Positions 20,656 through 32,552 are shown, counted from the stretch's first letter. The stretch: DNA of 64,000 bases from Setomelanomma holmii (GCA_010015745.1 ML978164.1:420583-484582), one strand, 5' to 3'. Notes: generated by a model from the sequence alone, not told the origin. Numbers and translations are program-made.

Positions 20656-22380
20656 TCACCAAACCAGCTCGTTCTGCGGCTTCGCCCGCATCTCGTCAGG
20701 CACGCATGCCCATGAGCACACCTGCACTCTGAAAGGCAACACGACCATACCAACCGGACACCACCACTCGATCCATTGCGACCTTGCAATGACATACTCC
20801 TTGCTGCAGACATGACACTTTTTGAACTCTCCGTAACCAGGACCATCATTGGCTTCCGCTTGCTTGAAAAGTGCATCAGCTAAAGGTGGGACAGGGTCGC
20901 TAATATGATGCCGCAGATCTGCAATGCTGAGATCCTCTTGGTCTTTCTGTCGGAGTGCAGCGTGAAGAGCCATTGTGGCTAGTGAGTTGACGGCCCTGAA
21001 ATCCGGTGGTGTGAACCACGTCGAAGGCGCACCATGTGCGCCGCGCAGGGTATCTGTGATGACAGCAAAGTCGTCATCGTTTGATGTTGGTGGTTCCGGA
21101 GATCCTTTGATGAGCGTGCCTGTTGAATCAAAGTACGACACGGGTGTCCTTGCGTAGTATCTTGGTTGCTCGTCTCGAGGTCCACCAGCATGCACGATAG
21201 TTGGATGGTGTGGGAAAAGGCCCGTTTCGTCTGAATCCCATGCACCACGAGTTCTCGACAGTATTTGCCTGGCAGCGTCGGCAGCGCTAAGTTCGAGGTT
21301 CCTCATGTACCAAACCCATTGTTCGCGATTTGCAAATGTATCCACTAATTCATGCAGCGCTTTCATTTTCGGGTGGGCAACAAGGTCCAAATCAGACCAG
21401 GGAACTTCTTTGTTGAAGGACGCCAGCAGATCGTCATGTAAATCATCGAGTCTTGTAACAGCGTGACCCGCACTTGCTCGAGTGAGGACTTGTCGAGTCT
21501 TCGGCTCCAGCCACGGCACACCGCTGTCGCCAATTATGCGTACGCCGCGAGGACCGCATGGCTGATATAGGCTGAGAAACTCAAACGGCAGCCACTTCAT
21601 ATTGTTGCGTGATATAATCATCTCACAAAGGTTGCGCAATTTGCCAATTTGTGGTGGCAGTTCTTCAATGTTGTTGCCCGAGATCACAAGCGTGGTAAGA
21701 TTCTGGAGGTCGAAGAGCGCAGGTGTAAGGCGATGTAATCGGTTGTCTTTAAGATTGACATAGATCTCTGGGATCATCGAGCGATACTGACCTTCCGCTG
21801 GTAGCTCTTGGCCAGGATCTGGGCCATTTCTGATCACTGAAGCCAGTTCGCCAATGCGCCGGATGTTGCTGTCTTGTAGGTAGAGGTTGCCGAAGTCATA
21901 CACCTCCGAGTTCTTCTCTAGTCCCGTGTACATTCCTCTGCAGAAGTTACGTTCCTCCTCCCCCATGATCGTAGGTTGTGGTAGTGGGTCGTCTCGAGGC
22001 GGTGTGGCGCAAGCATCACCCAGACTGAAAGGCGACTTGTGCTGAGCTGGCAGGCTTTCCGAGCTATCCGTAGCATCGCTGAGCATATAGACTCCAGAGT
22101 CGTAGTTGCGTGTCATCTTCGCCTTCTTGAGTGCTGGACTCTTTTGCGCCGACTCGACGTTGTCCCACCACGCGCCTTTGCGCTTGTTCTTGAAGATGCG
22201 CGGCGATTCGTAGTTGGCGACATCGTCAGACTCGCGAGAGTCGTCGCTGGAGAAAAGGGGTGGCGGAGAGCTCGACTTTGGGCAATAGGTACTTTCTCGT
22301 GGTTCGAAGAAGGGGGAACTCGATCTACGGTTGGTGGTCGCTTGTGGTGGAGACGAAGGGGGCACTGCGTCGCCTTCCAT
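20656..22380 (-). CDS. Leucine-rich-repeat protein with C-terminal cysteine motif, 574 aa
   Basis: A single uninterrupted frame starts from ATG 22380 (MEGDAVPPSSPPQ). The first 130 residues are Ser/Pro-rich, disordered and basic (possible nuclear signal KNKRKG, KKAKM). Residues about 165-275 carry LRR units (YVNLKDNRLHRLTPALFDL, LTTLVISGNNIEELPPQIG, MIISRNNMKWLPFEFL). Near the C-terminus the pattern CHVCSKEY..WWCPVG..VCSWAC resembles a small zinc-binding fold. LRR arrays bind partner proteins. I know of no firm function for this ascomycete family, and a nuclear or signalling scaffold is only a guess. It is convergent with the decayed zinc-cluster gene, 140 bases away. Confidence 0.82.
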   Translation of the reverse strand: MEGDAVPPSSPPQATTNRRSSSPFFEPRESTYCPKSSSPPPLFSSDDSRESDDVANYESPRIFKNKRKGAWWDNVESAQKSPALKKAKMTRNYDSGVYMLSDATDSSESLPAQHKSPFSLGDACATPPRDDPLPQPTIMGEEERNFCRGMYTGLEKNSEVYDFGNLYLQDSNIRRIGELASVIRNGPDPGQELPAEGQYRSMIPEIYVNLKDNRLHRLTPALFDLQNLTTLVISGNNIEELPPQIGKLRNLCEMIISRNNMKWLPFEFLSLYQPCGPRGVRIIGDSGVPWLEPKTRQVLTRASAGHAVTRLDDLHDDLLASFNKEVPWSDLDLVAHPKMKALHELVDTFANREQWVWYMRNLELSAADAARQILSRTRGAWDSDETGLFPHHPTIVHAGGPRDEQPRYYARTPVSYFDSTGTLIKGSPEPPTSNDDDFAVITDTLRGAHGAPSTWFTPPDFRAVNSLATMALHAALRQKDQEDLSIADLRHHISDPVPPLADALFKQAEANDGPGYGEFKKCHVCSKEYVIARSQWIEWWCPVGMVVLPFRVQVCSWACVPDEMRAKPQNELVW

Positions 22381-23540
22381 TTGTCTGTGGTCAGATTTCG
22401 AAATGAATGAGAGCGCGCGATATTAGGGCGAGAATCTGAAGCCGCGAGCAATGCGATGAAAATTGGTCGGTTTTTGCGAATGTTGACAAGAAGGTTCCGT
22501 GGTCGAGACGCGTGCTTCCGGACGCGACCCCGTTAGTGAACCAGGGGTCCGATGCCGTCATGACCACACACGCACGGAAAGCGTTCCCACGTGCGAACGT
22601 TGCTCAACACCATCACCAACTGGTGCTTGTGCGACCTTAGTTTCAACGAAATTGACCTTGGCTTATGGTGTGACCTTACAGTGACAATAATGGCACGTCA
22701 ATCAGCCCACCTCATGCTGACGGGCAATACAACAACACCTGACCAAAGGTTCGTTTCGTCGTTTGGTCTGGGACATCGAATATGAACCGCTTTTGCAGTA
22801 CACAATTGGATCACTCGACGGCTGCAGAACAGAAATTGGCGTCGAGAGAAAAGCAGCGCAAGTGCAGAAGCATTGCGACGACACCAACGGAAGTCTGCGT
22901 TCATACTGTGTACAGGGAGCAGGTCCATTCAATTGCGACTCGAACGTAAGCAGGTAGAATGCCCCCGGCCACGCGCAATATGATGGAAAACAACACGTGC
23001 TCTATAAGGAAAGTCCCGTTATACGAAACACTCTCTTCCATCTAAGCCTCCAGGGCCTAGCCCTGCCCGACCAAGGGGACCTCCACCTTCTTCAGCCACA
23101 CCATTCCGTAGAGCCTCATATGACTCTGCGTATACCTACTTTACCGCGTGAGAATCCCGTCCCACCTCTCCTAATACCATGTCGCGTGAAATCCCACACG
23201 CAATGTCATCACGGCAAGATACCAATCCCAGCCAGCGGCTACGCTGCCGCCTCCACAAGCGCTAAATGGCTACTCTATCAAAGCACGAGTTGGGACCACA
23301 CGTCCGGGACAAGAATACGTCAAACGCGACTTGAAGATACTGTTATATCGCGCGGCAGAACATCAACCCGGCGGTGTCGTACGACGAGATGAATAGCAAG
23401 TCTGAAGGGGTAGGGAGAAGGGGTAAACCGCTGGTGAGCAGTAAGTACAATGAAGCTAGAAGACCTGGATTGCATCGGGACATCTTGGCAGAGACAGAAA
23501 GGAGATATTCAGCACTCGAAGCGGGAGCGCCCATAGACAG
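22381..23540. other. Intergenic, nothing recognised
   Basis: It includes the promoter of the LRR gene. Several 60-130 codon frames on both strands lack protein character. Confidence 0.4.
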
Positions 23541-24323
23541 TCAAAGACCAGCTATGCGTCTGATGGCAGCATTCGTCACCAAGGTCCCCTCCATGCCAAT
23601 ACCGCTGCCCTGTAGGGGCTCTCCCTTCGACATGGCCAGCTCTGCAAAGATCCTGCCCATCGGCTGTGTCGGCGTCATGAGGCCCTTGTATACAACGTTG
23701 AGCGGCGCGATCAGCACCTTCTTGTATAAAGCCTGATTAGGAATGTATGGGTGAATCTCTGGATGACTTGTCCAATCCACGCCGCCGGGTCGCACATTGT
23801 ACACTTTGAACATGGCGTTCTGCTTGCCGAACTCGAATAGCGCCGTCTCGATCTGCCCCTTGACTCGACCAAAGATGGGAGTAAACATGCCAGGTGTTTG
23901 TGTGGCGCCCTCGCCGGAAACGTATACGAATGTGAAGGGTGAGTCGGGGTGGAGCGTGGAGAAGGCTTGCGCTGCGGCTAGGGGATAGTCGTGGGTGATC
24001 TCGACGTACTTCCTGCATCTTCGAGTCAGTGCCTGTAGGTGTCGAGTCCAGTTGCGCGACGGAACATACTCCTTGTCCACATCATTCTGGGAGACGCCCA
24101 GCGCCCAGACGCAACCGTTAGCGTCCTTAAGCTCCTCCAGCAGCGCCTTGTCGTACTCCTTGAAGTCTTTGTGGATGATGACCTTCGCCTTCTCGTGGCC
24201 CTCGGCCATCTTGACTGGACGTCGACTGAGGATCGAGATGCGCTTGACGCTTTCCTGCGCGAGCATGTTGTGCAGCACCGAGGCGCCTACGAGGCCAGTT
24301 GCGCCTGTGAGGATGAGATGCAT
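23541..24323 (-). CDS. NAD(P)-binding epimerase-like (atypical SDR) protein, 241 aa
   Basis: The start MHLILTGATGLVGASV at 24323 carries the GxxGxxG cofactor loop of atypical SDR/NmrA-like proteins. A 57-base in-frame intron at 24013-24069 (GTATGT..ATGCAG) must be removed. This joins NDVDKE to KYVEITHDYP and takes the protein from 260 to 241 residues. Other family features are ALGVSQ and FVYVSGEGA, with YNVRPGGVDW further on. Relatives include YbjT-like and nucleoside-diphosphate-sugar-epimerase-like proteins of uncertain substrate. It probably acts in the cytosol as an oxidoreductase or sensor of NAD(P)H state; the reaction is unknown. Confidence 0.85.
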   Translation of the reverse strand: MHLILTGATGLVGASVLHNMLAQESVKRISILSRRPVKMAEGHEKAKVIIHKDFKEYDKALLEELKDANGCVWALGVSQNDVDKEYVPSRNWTRHLQALTRRCRKYVEITHDYPLAAAQAFSTLHPDSPFTFVYVSGEGATQTPGMFTPIFGRVKGQIETALFEFGKQNAMFKVYNVRPGGVDWTSHPEIHPYIPNQALYKKVLIAPLNVVYKGLMTPTQPMGRIFAELAMSKGEPLQGSGIGMEGTLVTNAAIRRIAGL

Positions 24324-25032
24324 GGTTGCTACTTTACTGAGCTAGAGTGGGGCGTTACAAGTTGTGGGCACGAATTTGAAGCTGCAGCTGTTGGAGGTCA
24401 CTTGGAGGTAAGCAATACTGTGATCAACGCCCGGCAAAGGGCAGCTTTATCGTTGACGCGATGCGATCAGCCAATGCGCATTTTCATGCGGTCGTGGTGC
24501 CTCCATGTCCATGACATGGAGATAGCTACCATAGCCGTGGAAATAAGCATTGTGGAGTGCCGCCTGGTGTCGTGCAAGGTCCGACGATCGTCCGTCGCGA
24601 GAAAGAAGTTTGGTGCGTCGTTGACTAAGCTCTGGTTTCGGCGGAGAAGGTGCCGCTGAGATCCCTGACACCCGACAACGAAGATACCACGCATCTTCAC
24701 GCACATGCATCCTATTCATCCCAATTACCATGATATTGACATGGAAATCTTCGCGTGGCTCAATTGCTCACTGCACACACTAACATTGATAGGCTCACAG
24801 CCTTTAGAGGCCCCTGGCGATCATGCGCCCACGCGATTTTACCCTGGCTCGCATACGTAGTAGCCGGCAGGGACCGCGAGGTAGGCAAAATCAGGATGAC
24901 AGTTACTTCCCGCTTCTCCATAGCGACTTTTCTCTTCCTTTTGCTTCTACTGCCGTTTCTGTGCGCCGTCTAATCTTGCTGTATTCTTCTCAGCATTGTC
25001 ATTCTTCTTTTCCCTCAGGATCGATTCGCAGC
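24324..25032. other. Divergent intergenic region
   Basis: It lies between the epimerase-like gene (minus) and the F-box/LRR-like gene (plus) and probably holds both promoters. No separate gene is seen. The frame of the downstream gene stays open from 24823, but that part is not protein-like. Confidence 0.4.
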
Positions 25033-27096
25033 ATGGCTTCCGCAACAGCTTTGGCGAGTCGCCACATCGTCTACTTGATTCTTCACCATCTGTCCGACAT
25101 GAAGTACACAGATCGACGGCAAAGAGGACCCGATCAACCTGTGGAGTTTCTGGTATTCCGGCCAACCCTAGTCCCGTCGATCCTCGTGAACAAGCTCTGG
25201 GCTGAAGAAGGCACATCAATCTTGTGGAGACGGTACCCGCATCTCCCGGCGCTAAAGGATATGCAGGCAGAACGACAACAATGGTACGCAGCCAAGGTGG
25301 AACAGTTGTTTATCTTGCCACCTGTTCCAGACAACGCAGATAACTTGTCCTTCCTGGCACGCCTGGAGTGGCCACGACTGAAGATTCTGGAGTTGGAATT
25401 GGATTTGAGCAAACACAACAGCAGTCTGCGTCGAGTCTTACACCCTAACCTGGAGTCTCTTGATATAAGTGGTATACACGCGGGCAATACCAAACACTTC
25501 GAAGATGCATTCCTACCACCTATTTTGGCCAATTGCGGAGGCATACGAAGTATACACATGGGCCCGGACACCTTCGATTCCAACGATCCGCTACACAATC
25601 AAAGTTTCATTGACTTCATCGACCGCCTGCCGAGCATCAGAGAAATTCAGATAATGAATGCCAACATCTTCGGAAAGGATTTGCTCTTCGGCCGTCTGAG
25701 CCAGAGTCCCAATCTTGAGGCTCTGGAGATTGACCTCGACCCCGGTCTTCATTTGCTCCCATTACTCCAAAATCCGACCGGGTTGTCTCATCTGTTTCCG
25801 GCGCTCCGAAGACTTCACATCATGTGCTATCCCGAGATCGCTCTCGCTTTACCTAAACACCTGCCCGCCCTTCACGAGCTGTCTATGGACATTGCGCGAA
25901 TCCCAAAGCAGGGACAACATGAAACTGACGCGACAATCCTGGAGGAGCTCCTTGCTGCCTTGGTCCAATGCCATCATCTCCGCGTCCTCAAGATCAACAT
26001 CGGCCCGATGTCCGCAGACTTTCCTTCTATCAGGGTTCTTCCAATACTTGATGGGTCCACCTTGATCAAGCTTGCAGAAAACTGCCTCGAGCTACAGCAA
26101 TTGACACTGTTAGCCTCCGAGCCCGCCGCCATAGATGGATCAGCCATTTCCAGCACCCACTTCGAAGAGTTCTGTCAAAGAGCACCAAATCTTACGGACC
26201 TCAGTATGAAGTTCCACCCAGGAACAACCATAGCATTGGAAGAGTCTGCACTTCAAAGCTTGTGTCGTCATTGCCATCATCTCGAGGTTTTGCGCTTGAA
26301 GGTCGCCTTGCAAGTTCCCAGCCTCATTACCCTGGACGGCATGCCGGATACCCATGGATCTTCAGCTGCGAAGAGCTTCCCTCATCCACATCATCAAGCA
26401 TATCAAGACAGATTGGACCAACCGCGCTTGGGAGATGGAGACTATACGGAGATCAAAGCCTTCGCCACACGTTCCTACACACCCGCGGAAGCTCATTTCC
26501 TCAACCTCACGCATCTTGCATTCGCACGTCCGCAATCCGTACTTTCTATTGCTGCAGACTCTTATGCGGCTTCGTCTGACTTGCAGTCTGGTTCAGTTGT
26601 TGATCTCGCAGTCGAAGAAGAGCTTGTTCGATCTTGGGCCGACACACTGCTCTTACACTTCCCGCGATTAGACATCCTAGAAGCCTGGAGTGACTGGACG
26701 GGGCACGACAACGACTCTTTGAACTACTTTCTGCCACTACAGGAACCCCTGGCAAGCACTTGGGAGTTCTTGAGCGGTGTTGAGCAGGACTTGTGGGATG
26801 ACGATGAGCCTGAGACTCCACTTGAGAGCAATACTTGGGACACAGACCTGGATGCCAACAACGATTACGACAGCCGCGGTAGTATAGATTGGGAAAGAGC
26901 AAGCTTGATCAACGAGTACCCGGAAGTCAGGCACATCGCTGACACTCACTATCTGGAACCGTATGAAGAGGAGCCTGAGGATATGCCCACACCTGTGGAT
27001 GATCGACAAGGTTGGCTCGCTCACACAACTAACAAGCTCAGGGCTGTGCTGTCGAACAAGCCCGCTGCACACCAGTCGACAGGCGTCGAGTCTTGA
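25033..27096 (+). CDS. F-box/LRR-like protein, 687 aa
   Basis: I chose ATG 25033 (CAGCATGGCTTCC, MASATALASRHIVYLILHHL) because the in-frame extension to 24823 is not protein-like. The N-terminus has the F-box-like pattern IVYLILHHLSD..VPSILVNKLWAEEGTSILWRRY. A long series of irregular leucine-rich units follows (LKILELELDLSKHNSSLR, LESLDISGIHAGN, REIQIMNANI, LEALEIDLDPGLHLLPLL, LQQLTLLASEPAA). The last 100 residues are acidic and disordered. F-box proteins recruit substrates to SCF ubiquitin ligases; that role is inferred from the pattern. No introns are evident. Confidence 0.78.
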   Translation: MASATALASRHIVYLILHHLSDMKYTDRRQRGPDQPVEFLVFRPTLVPSILVNKLWAEEGTSILWRRYPHLPALKDMQAERQQWYAAKVEQLFILPPVPDNADNLSFLARLEWPRLKILELELDLSKHNSSLRRVLHPNLESLDISGIHAGNTKHFEDAFLPPILANCGGIRSIHMGPDTFDSNDPLHNQSFIDFIDRLPSIREIQIMNANIFGKDLLFGRLSQSPNLEALEIDLDPGLHLLPLLQNPTGLSHLFPALRRLHIMCYPEIALALPKHLPALHELSMDIARIPKQGQHETDATILEELLAALVQCHHLRVLKINIGPMSADFPSIRVLPILDGSTLIKLAENCLELQQLTLLASEPAAIDGSAISSTHFEEFCQRAPNLTDLSMKFHPGTTIALEESALQSLCRHCHHLEVLRLKVALQVPSLITLDGMPDTHGSSAAKSFPHPHHQAYQDRLDQPRLGDGDYTEIKAFATRSYTPAEAHFLNLTHLAFARPQSVLSIAADSYAASSDLQSGSVVDLAVEEELVRSWADTLLLHFPRLDILEAWSDWTGHDNDSLNYFLPLQEPLASTWEFLSGVEQDLWDDDEPETPLESNTWDTDLDANNDYDSRGSIDWERASLINEYPEVRHIADTHYLEPYEEEPEDMPTPVDDRQGWLAHTTNKLRAVLSNKPAAHQSTGVES

Positions 27097-29900
27097 GACT
27101 ACTTAAACCACACTCAAAAGGAATGCCACACTTGCAGTGCTTCATCAAGAATACAGACACGGCAGCTCGCTGCATACATCCTACTCTCATCATTCTTTCA
27201 TGCTCATCTTGCACCATCTTCGATATTTCGCGTCCTTGGAAACAATTTCCGTCCTTACATACAACACACTCGTCCCACTCATGACTTTCAAGATCTGTCA
27301 TTTTCAACACGTCTTCATAGCAGTACTTGGTATGATATAGGAACACATCGGGGCATTATTTCCATGTAGACGTCGCTTTCTTTAAGCATACACGGTCTGG
27401 CGCAGGACATGCATACAATTCGAGTCTGCTGTATTTTCTTGAGCATCAAGGCGGATAGGATCTTTTGTACACGGATTTAACTTGAAACGTCTTCGTGTAT
27501 ACCCTCAGTTCATTGTAGAGCTGCCAGAAATAGGAACAGTCCAATTGGTTTTGAACTCGAACTCATTTTCCCGATGCTGCCGCCATTTCCGAAATGTTAC
27601 ATTTGAATCACGTCGACATCTCGCATTTCCTCCACATTCACCAATGGAGCCTCCGCTCGCGCTTGGCCGGATTTCCGGATATCTTGCAGATACATGTGGC
27701 CCCAATCTCCTGCAATTGAGACAGTAGATCAAGACACAGCCACTGATCTGTTGTGGCAGTTGCCGCCTTCCGCCATCTTTCTTTTGTCTCTATTCCATCG
27801 CCTGTGTATCCTCATGAATGCAGCCGCGATGAAGCTATAGCTGAATATTGGTATGGGCGACTGCGGAGACGGATCGTGTATTCGAAGCTAGAGTGGGTCA
27901 TCATAACGGTTCAGTGATTCTTGAGTCTTGCTGGAATGGCTTGCGAGATATCGGTAGCTGCGCGGCGGTCTTTACCAAGGCTACCTGTACTCGAAACAGT
28001 GTCGCCTCGAGTATTTTCGTGCGCGGGCGCTGCAAGTCCACAGGTAATTCGAGGATCGTGGAAATTGTGTCTGCGGGACAGTCGAGTGCTGACGTTGAGG
28101 GTGACTTTGGCGCAGCACAGAGTCGAGCTCGAAAGCGACATTTGCTGTTAGCAACTTTAGCTCCTGAGACAGCCAACTCGACTGACGCTGTAACTATACA
28201 GAATCACACAAGGAAAAAATCCGCTGTATAGACATTGAAAATATCACATGTCTGCGAATGGTATCTGATCGGTAGGTAATTGAGGTAAACATTTTTTTTA
28301 TTATACATGCAAAAACCAGGACTTCAACAATGCATCTTTGCCATCAGGGACACAATTAGCGTTCATCTTTCAAACCAGCTTCATGAAAGGGCCTTACTTC
28401 ACGCCAAATTCTCTGCTGCTCTGCTTCGACTTGCGCTTCAAATTCTGCTGTACAAATCTCCAATGCTTTCACCCGCTCCACACAATCCTCTTCCCACCCT
28501 TTGTCTTGCTTGTCTCGGCCTTCCACGAGCGGGATTGATGCGGTGCTCGACTCGGAAAAGAAGCTGCGACTCGAAGCCAAAAGGGCCTGGTGTTCTTCGT
28601 CTTCGCGTTTGTTGTGGCACCGCCAGATTGATGAAGTGAGCGTTGCGACTTTGAGGTATATGCGGGCTGCGGAAGCGCGAAACGGCGTGGTTGTGAGGAT
28701 TGTTCTTGATTGGCTTCAATGTACAAGGTAAGGTGGTTGGATTGGTGAGGATTGTACGGCGCGTGCAAGACTTCAACATGTTTACGCCGGCAGTGAAGGC
28801 ACCGTTTGCTCAACAAGACCCTACTACGAGCCTCAATAACAACAATACAGCGAAGCTCTCACGTCACATCACATGGAAAACACTTTCTTCTTCAAACCAA
28901 CCGCAACGCAGTTGCACTCGACGAAGAAAGATTGAAGCTCAAGAGAGCAGATGTGAAAGCAAAAATTGTTACCACCGGTTCCCGTCAGGGCCGGCCGCAA
29001 CAAGTGCGGGGACTCTTCTTCTTGAGCAAGACATCCTGGTGTTAGCTCATGCCAAATGGCAGGAGGCCTCTATGGCGAGAGTTTTAGAGGGACGGAGAGG
29101 GGTGGGTACTCATATGTCAGTAAGACCAGGTGGAGAGAATCATGATGTAGTATTAGGCCTACGGAGTGAGAGGTCTATGTCCATGAGAGAGAGAGGAAAG
29201 GGCGCTAAGTTTAACCTGGTACTAGTGCTAGAAGATGGGAAGGAACCTGGGGCAGTACACTCACTGCAGGGCGGAGGCCATGGCTGACATCATAGACAGC
29301 GAGGGCGGCCTGTGCGTTGCGGACGAAGGATTTTCGGGAGGCTGAGGCGAGGTTCTACCGGTCGTGAAGAGAGGGTGAACTTGTTGAAAATTGTGTTGGG
29401 CAATGATGTGGCTTCGAGGTACGCGGTGCGGATGTGTTGACAAACTCTAGTCAGTCGGCTTGCGCAGATGTGACTTGAATAAAGCTCTGATGGTGACGCC
29501 AAAACTTTCTTGATGGTCTGCCTATATATCTCACAGTCTCCATACTAGCAGCAGCCGCCTTCGGTGATATTCGTATACGACCAGGCTTTGTTCGCCACAA
29601 CAGTCTGCAGCAACGAGATCACGATGCATTGATTCATCCACACGACGTAACTCATATATATACGCAGTAGACTTCGATGTTTCAATCTTTTTTCTAAATT
29701 CTCCGTGAGATCTTTGACTACGTACAGCGCTCCGAAGCAGCTGCTCGTTCAGCGGCCGCATGTCCATTGTTGGATTACGAAGATTGACGTATCTTTCCTC
29801 ACATGTACCGCGATCTCGATTGGTTCAGCATCCAACCCATTTGCTTTGTGTCCCTTCCTCGCTAGCCCAGCCCCATTCAGAGTCGTGTAAATTTGGATGT
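27097..29900. other. Long intergenic stretch, one weak coding candidate
   Basis: Most of it shows no supported gene. A minus-strand stretch at about 28356-28700 reads like a charged helical protein (EEDCVERVKALEICTAEFE, EAEQQRIWREVRPFHEAG) ending at 28356, but it has no start codon or clean splice structure. The plus strand is also open there. It may be an exon of an unplaced gene or a remnant. There is a poly-T tract near 28292. Confidence 0.3.
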
Positions 29901-30665
29901 TCACAGGTATGGCCCCTGTCCGTCAGAGCCCCTGGCTTTCTTTGTTGTCTCCAGTTTCATACTGGTCAGTCCAGCCTCAATCAAGCCAATCTCCTGTGGC
30001 AGTGGCTTTTCGAACGAGTCCCGGGCGTGGATACCTGCGCATCTTCTGTCTACCATGTCTTTTAGATCGATGCTGAGCTGTTTGAGTTGCCCGTTCAACG
30101 CTGTGACGCCACGCAGTCGACTGAGATCGATGATGTGCGGTAGGTCGGTAGGGGGAGAAACGTACAATCATATTCGGAGGATCTCAACTGCAGAGACGGT
30201 GAGGTGAGGATAGAGGCTGGAAAGCGCAACTTCATTACCTCTAGTGAAACGTCTGTAGATAGTGCCCATACGATACATACTATTGCTGCAACCCAGCCGA
30301 TTGTAACTCAAGTGCACCTCGCGGAGCGCTCTTCGGCTCGGAATCATACCACAAGGCACATTGTATCGGTCTAGCTCCGATATACATGATCCAATGAGCT
30401 CGACAAGGGTGAAACAGTGGCTATCGAGTTCTTCGAGGGCTTCGAGCCAAATTGTCTTGTTTGTGTGTAGCCATTGCGGCTGGAGAAGAAGCGAACGGAT
30501 GAAGTCCTCGGGGTATGAAGTGATGCCTCGATCGTATCTACGATACTTCGTCACAAGATGGTAAGATAGGTCTTTATAGAGGAAGGGTGGTGCGGAGGCC
30601 TGCCAAAGATCGGAATATACGAGGTCGCGCAGCTCGCGAGGCAGATCGAAGAAGCTTGTCGGCAT
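29901..30665 (-). pseudogene. F-box-like (DLPRELRD-family) protein interrupted by TGA
   Basis: ATG 30665 opens MPTSFFDLPRELRDLVYSDL, the same N-terminal signature as the genes at 31053 and 32690. The frame reaches a TGA at 30168-30170 after 165 residues. It then continues open in the same frame to 29901 with protein-like sequence (DLSRLRGVTALNGQLKQLSI). No splice sites would remove the TGA. Read through, the length (about 254 aa) matches the intact 274-aa neighbour, so a nonsense mutation is the simplest reading. A truncated 165-aa protein could still be made. This domain type is common and expanded in Dothideomycetes, with no known function that I can assign. Confidence 0.6.
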
Positions 30666-31052
30666 AGCTGTGGCGCGTTCGGGTGCGTGCTGGGTGACGA
30701 TTGGTGGCGGCACTGCGTGGTACAGTGAACGATGGAGTCGGAAGATCTGGTTGAACTGGACATTTAGATGGAATCTTCGAGCTCTGGTTGCAACTTGAGG
30801 TTAAATTCGATTCGAGGTTGTGGGGGCTTGGTTCGGCGAATGTTGTGTAGGGAAACGCGGAGTCATAAATAGCTAGTGTAACTTGTCTCTCCTTCACGTC
30901 ACTGCAAGCAAACCCACAACGGACCGCAAGATCTGGCAAGTAAGTCTCCTTCAACTTGAACACTCCGCGCTTTGTCCGCTCAATTGCGCTCTACTTGTTG
31001 GCCACGCTCACACTTTCGCAAATTGCACTGGTCATAGCATCCGCTTACGATA
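30666..31052. other. Divergent promoter of two paralogues
   Basis: 387 bases separate the starts of the two DLPxELRD-family genes. No other feature is recognised. Confidence 0.45.
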
Positions 31053-31877
31053 ATGCCTACCACGTTCTTCGATCTCCCAGCCGAGCTCCGAGATGAGGTC
31101 TACGCCTACCTCTGGTCCGACGTCGACTTCTTCTACGTCCGCCACAATGGAAATATAACACTTCTCGGCGATTCTCCTTACGATGGACAGTCTTTCATCC
31201 GTCTTCGGGGGCCTTACACTTCCGGCAAGATGCTGCCAGAGGCCACTGCCGTCTTTCAGCGCGTGGGCTCGTTCAGACTTCTTATTCGAAGGAACACTTG
31301 GTACGCTGCCGAGTTCTTCGAGTCTGGCTTCTTTGCCCCATTCTCGCACCATCATATCCGCGAGCTCACCATCGACCATCGCATCCCCAGGTCTCTTCAG
31401 AGTCCAGCGTCTCCATCTGGTCCTTCAAAGCGGCCCTTCTACAAAGTGCCCGTGACTTCCTTTGACTACATTCATCACTTCATGCGCGAGATTTTCAGTC
31501 ACAGCAATCTAAAAGTCTTTCGAATCCACACTTTTGCTCAGGATACAAAGTACAATACCAACACAGAAGTACAGAGCCTTCACGTGGCTATTCAGGTCAT
31601 AATTTCCTATCTTCAACGCTTCGAGCTCAACTTTTTCGGTCAACTGCCCGTAGCACGTCGTCTGGCTCCAGGTGAGACCGACCTAATCCGCGACAGCATG
31701 GTGGCCGCGATGGAAGCGAGAATTGATTCGCACGTTGCAAAGATGAGGTCAAAGGATATGGGGGGGATAGTCGAGCTCAGTGGTGGAAATATGAAGAAGG
31801 CAAGGTATCACAACAGTTTAGGTGCAGTGATGGGCTGGAAGGTGGTCTGGGAGCGAATCAAACAGATCAAGGAGTGA
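31053..31877 (+). CDS. DLPxELRD-family (2EXR/F-box-like) protein, 274 aa, intact
   Basis: A single exon opens MPTTFFDLPAELRDEVYAYLW, the N-terminal helix pair typical of the large Dothideomycete family often called 2EXR or F-box-like. The rest has IRELTIDHRIPRS, FYKVPVTSFDYIHHFM, LQRFELNFFGQLP and a C-terminal WKVVWERIKQI helix. No membrane segment or signal peptide is seen. The function is unknown; relatives are annotated only as hypothetical or F-box-like proteins. It is the only member of the local trio without a visible lesion, so it is the best reference for the other two. Confidence 0.85.
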   Translation: MPTTFFDLPAELRDEVYAYLWSDVDFFYVRHNGNITLLGDSPYDGQSFIRLRGPYTSGKMLPEATAVFQRVGSFRLLIRRNTWYAAEFFESGFFAPFSHHHIRELTIDHRIPRSLQSPASPSGPSKRPFYKVPVTSFDYIHHFMREIFSHSNLKVFRIHTFAQDTKYNTNTEVQSLHVAIQVIISYLQRFELNFFGQLPVARRLAPGETDLIRDSMVAAMEARIDSHVAKMRSKDMGGIVELSGGNMKKARYHNSLGAVMGWKVVWERIKQIKE

Positions 31878-32552
31878 TGAGCTACGAGGCACATCAGGCG
31901 TGATGCTATAGCTGTGCAGAGTATCTGTTAACGTTGCGTAACAGGTGGTTGTCAATTACTCAAGTTAGACGTCGGAATCTTGTAGTGTGTGGCTATGGAG
32001 TTTTAGACGACATTGAGCAGAGTCAGGTCACACCAACCCCTCCACAAAGGCCTTACACAGAAACACTTCATGTGACGACGATGCACTTTTCATGTCTTAG
32101 ACGCGAGTTTACTCCATTCCTACAAGGCTGCCCTGTCTCACATAATGCTTGTGGCGAGGGTTGGGTACCGACCGCACTACTGGCGAGCGACTTCTTGAAG
32201 CAAGAGATGCTCGGACTCGCACTGCTCGGCACGATGGCGGACAAGGTCTCGGAGTTCGCGAGGTACATCGAGAAAAGTTGTCGGCACGGTGATGCGAGGT
32301 CTTCGCACGATTCGTTTGCAATTCAAGTTGAGCTTTTGCTCCTGCAGAGATTTGTCTTGCAGTAAGACCTTTTGTTTGTGATTATTTAGTTGGCCAGATA
32401 TACTGAAGACTTATACGAATCTGTATGACAGAATAGCCTGTGATTGGTCTGTGCTGTATATCCGTTTGCGCTTCCCGCGCTCTGGTAGTCGAGACGAACT
32501 TGGCGAAGAGCACCGACATTTAACGCACAATACTCCTGGAGATTTCTTTTCT
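31878..32552. other. Intergenic before the minisatellite
   Basis: A 143-codon plus-strand frame at 31934-32365 has no recognisable domain, so I leave it uncalled. The region otherwise holds the promoter of the third paralogue. Confidence 0.35.

Noticed and set aside
22499..23534. Short frames on both strands
   Set aside because: Each is 60-130 codons without conserved features or a coherent start and splice pattern.
31934..32365. 143-codon plus-strand frame between two paralogues
   Set aside because: No similarity to the flanking family is seen and the antisense strand is equally open.
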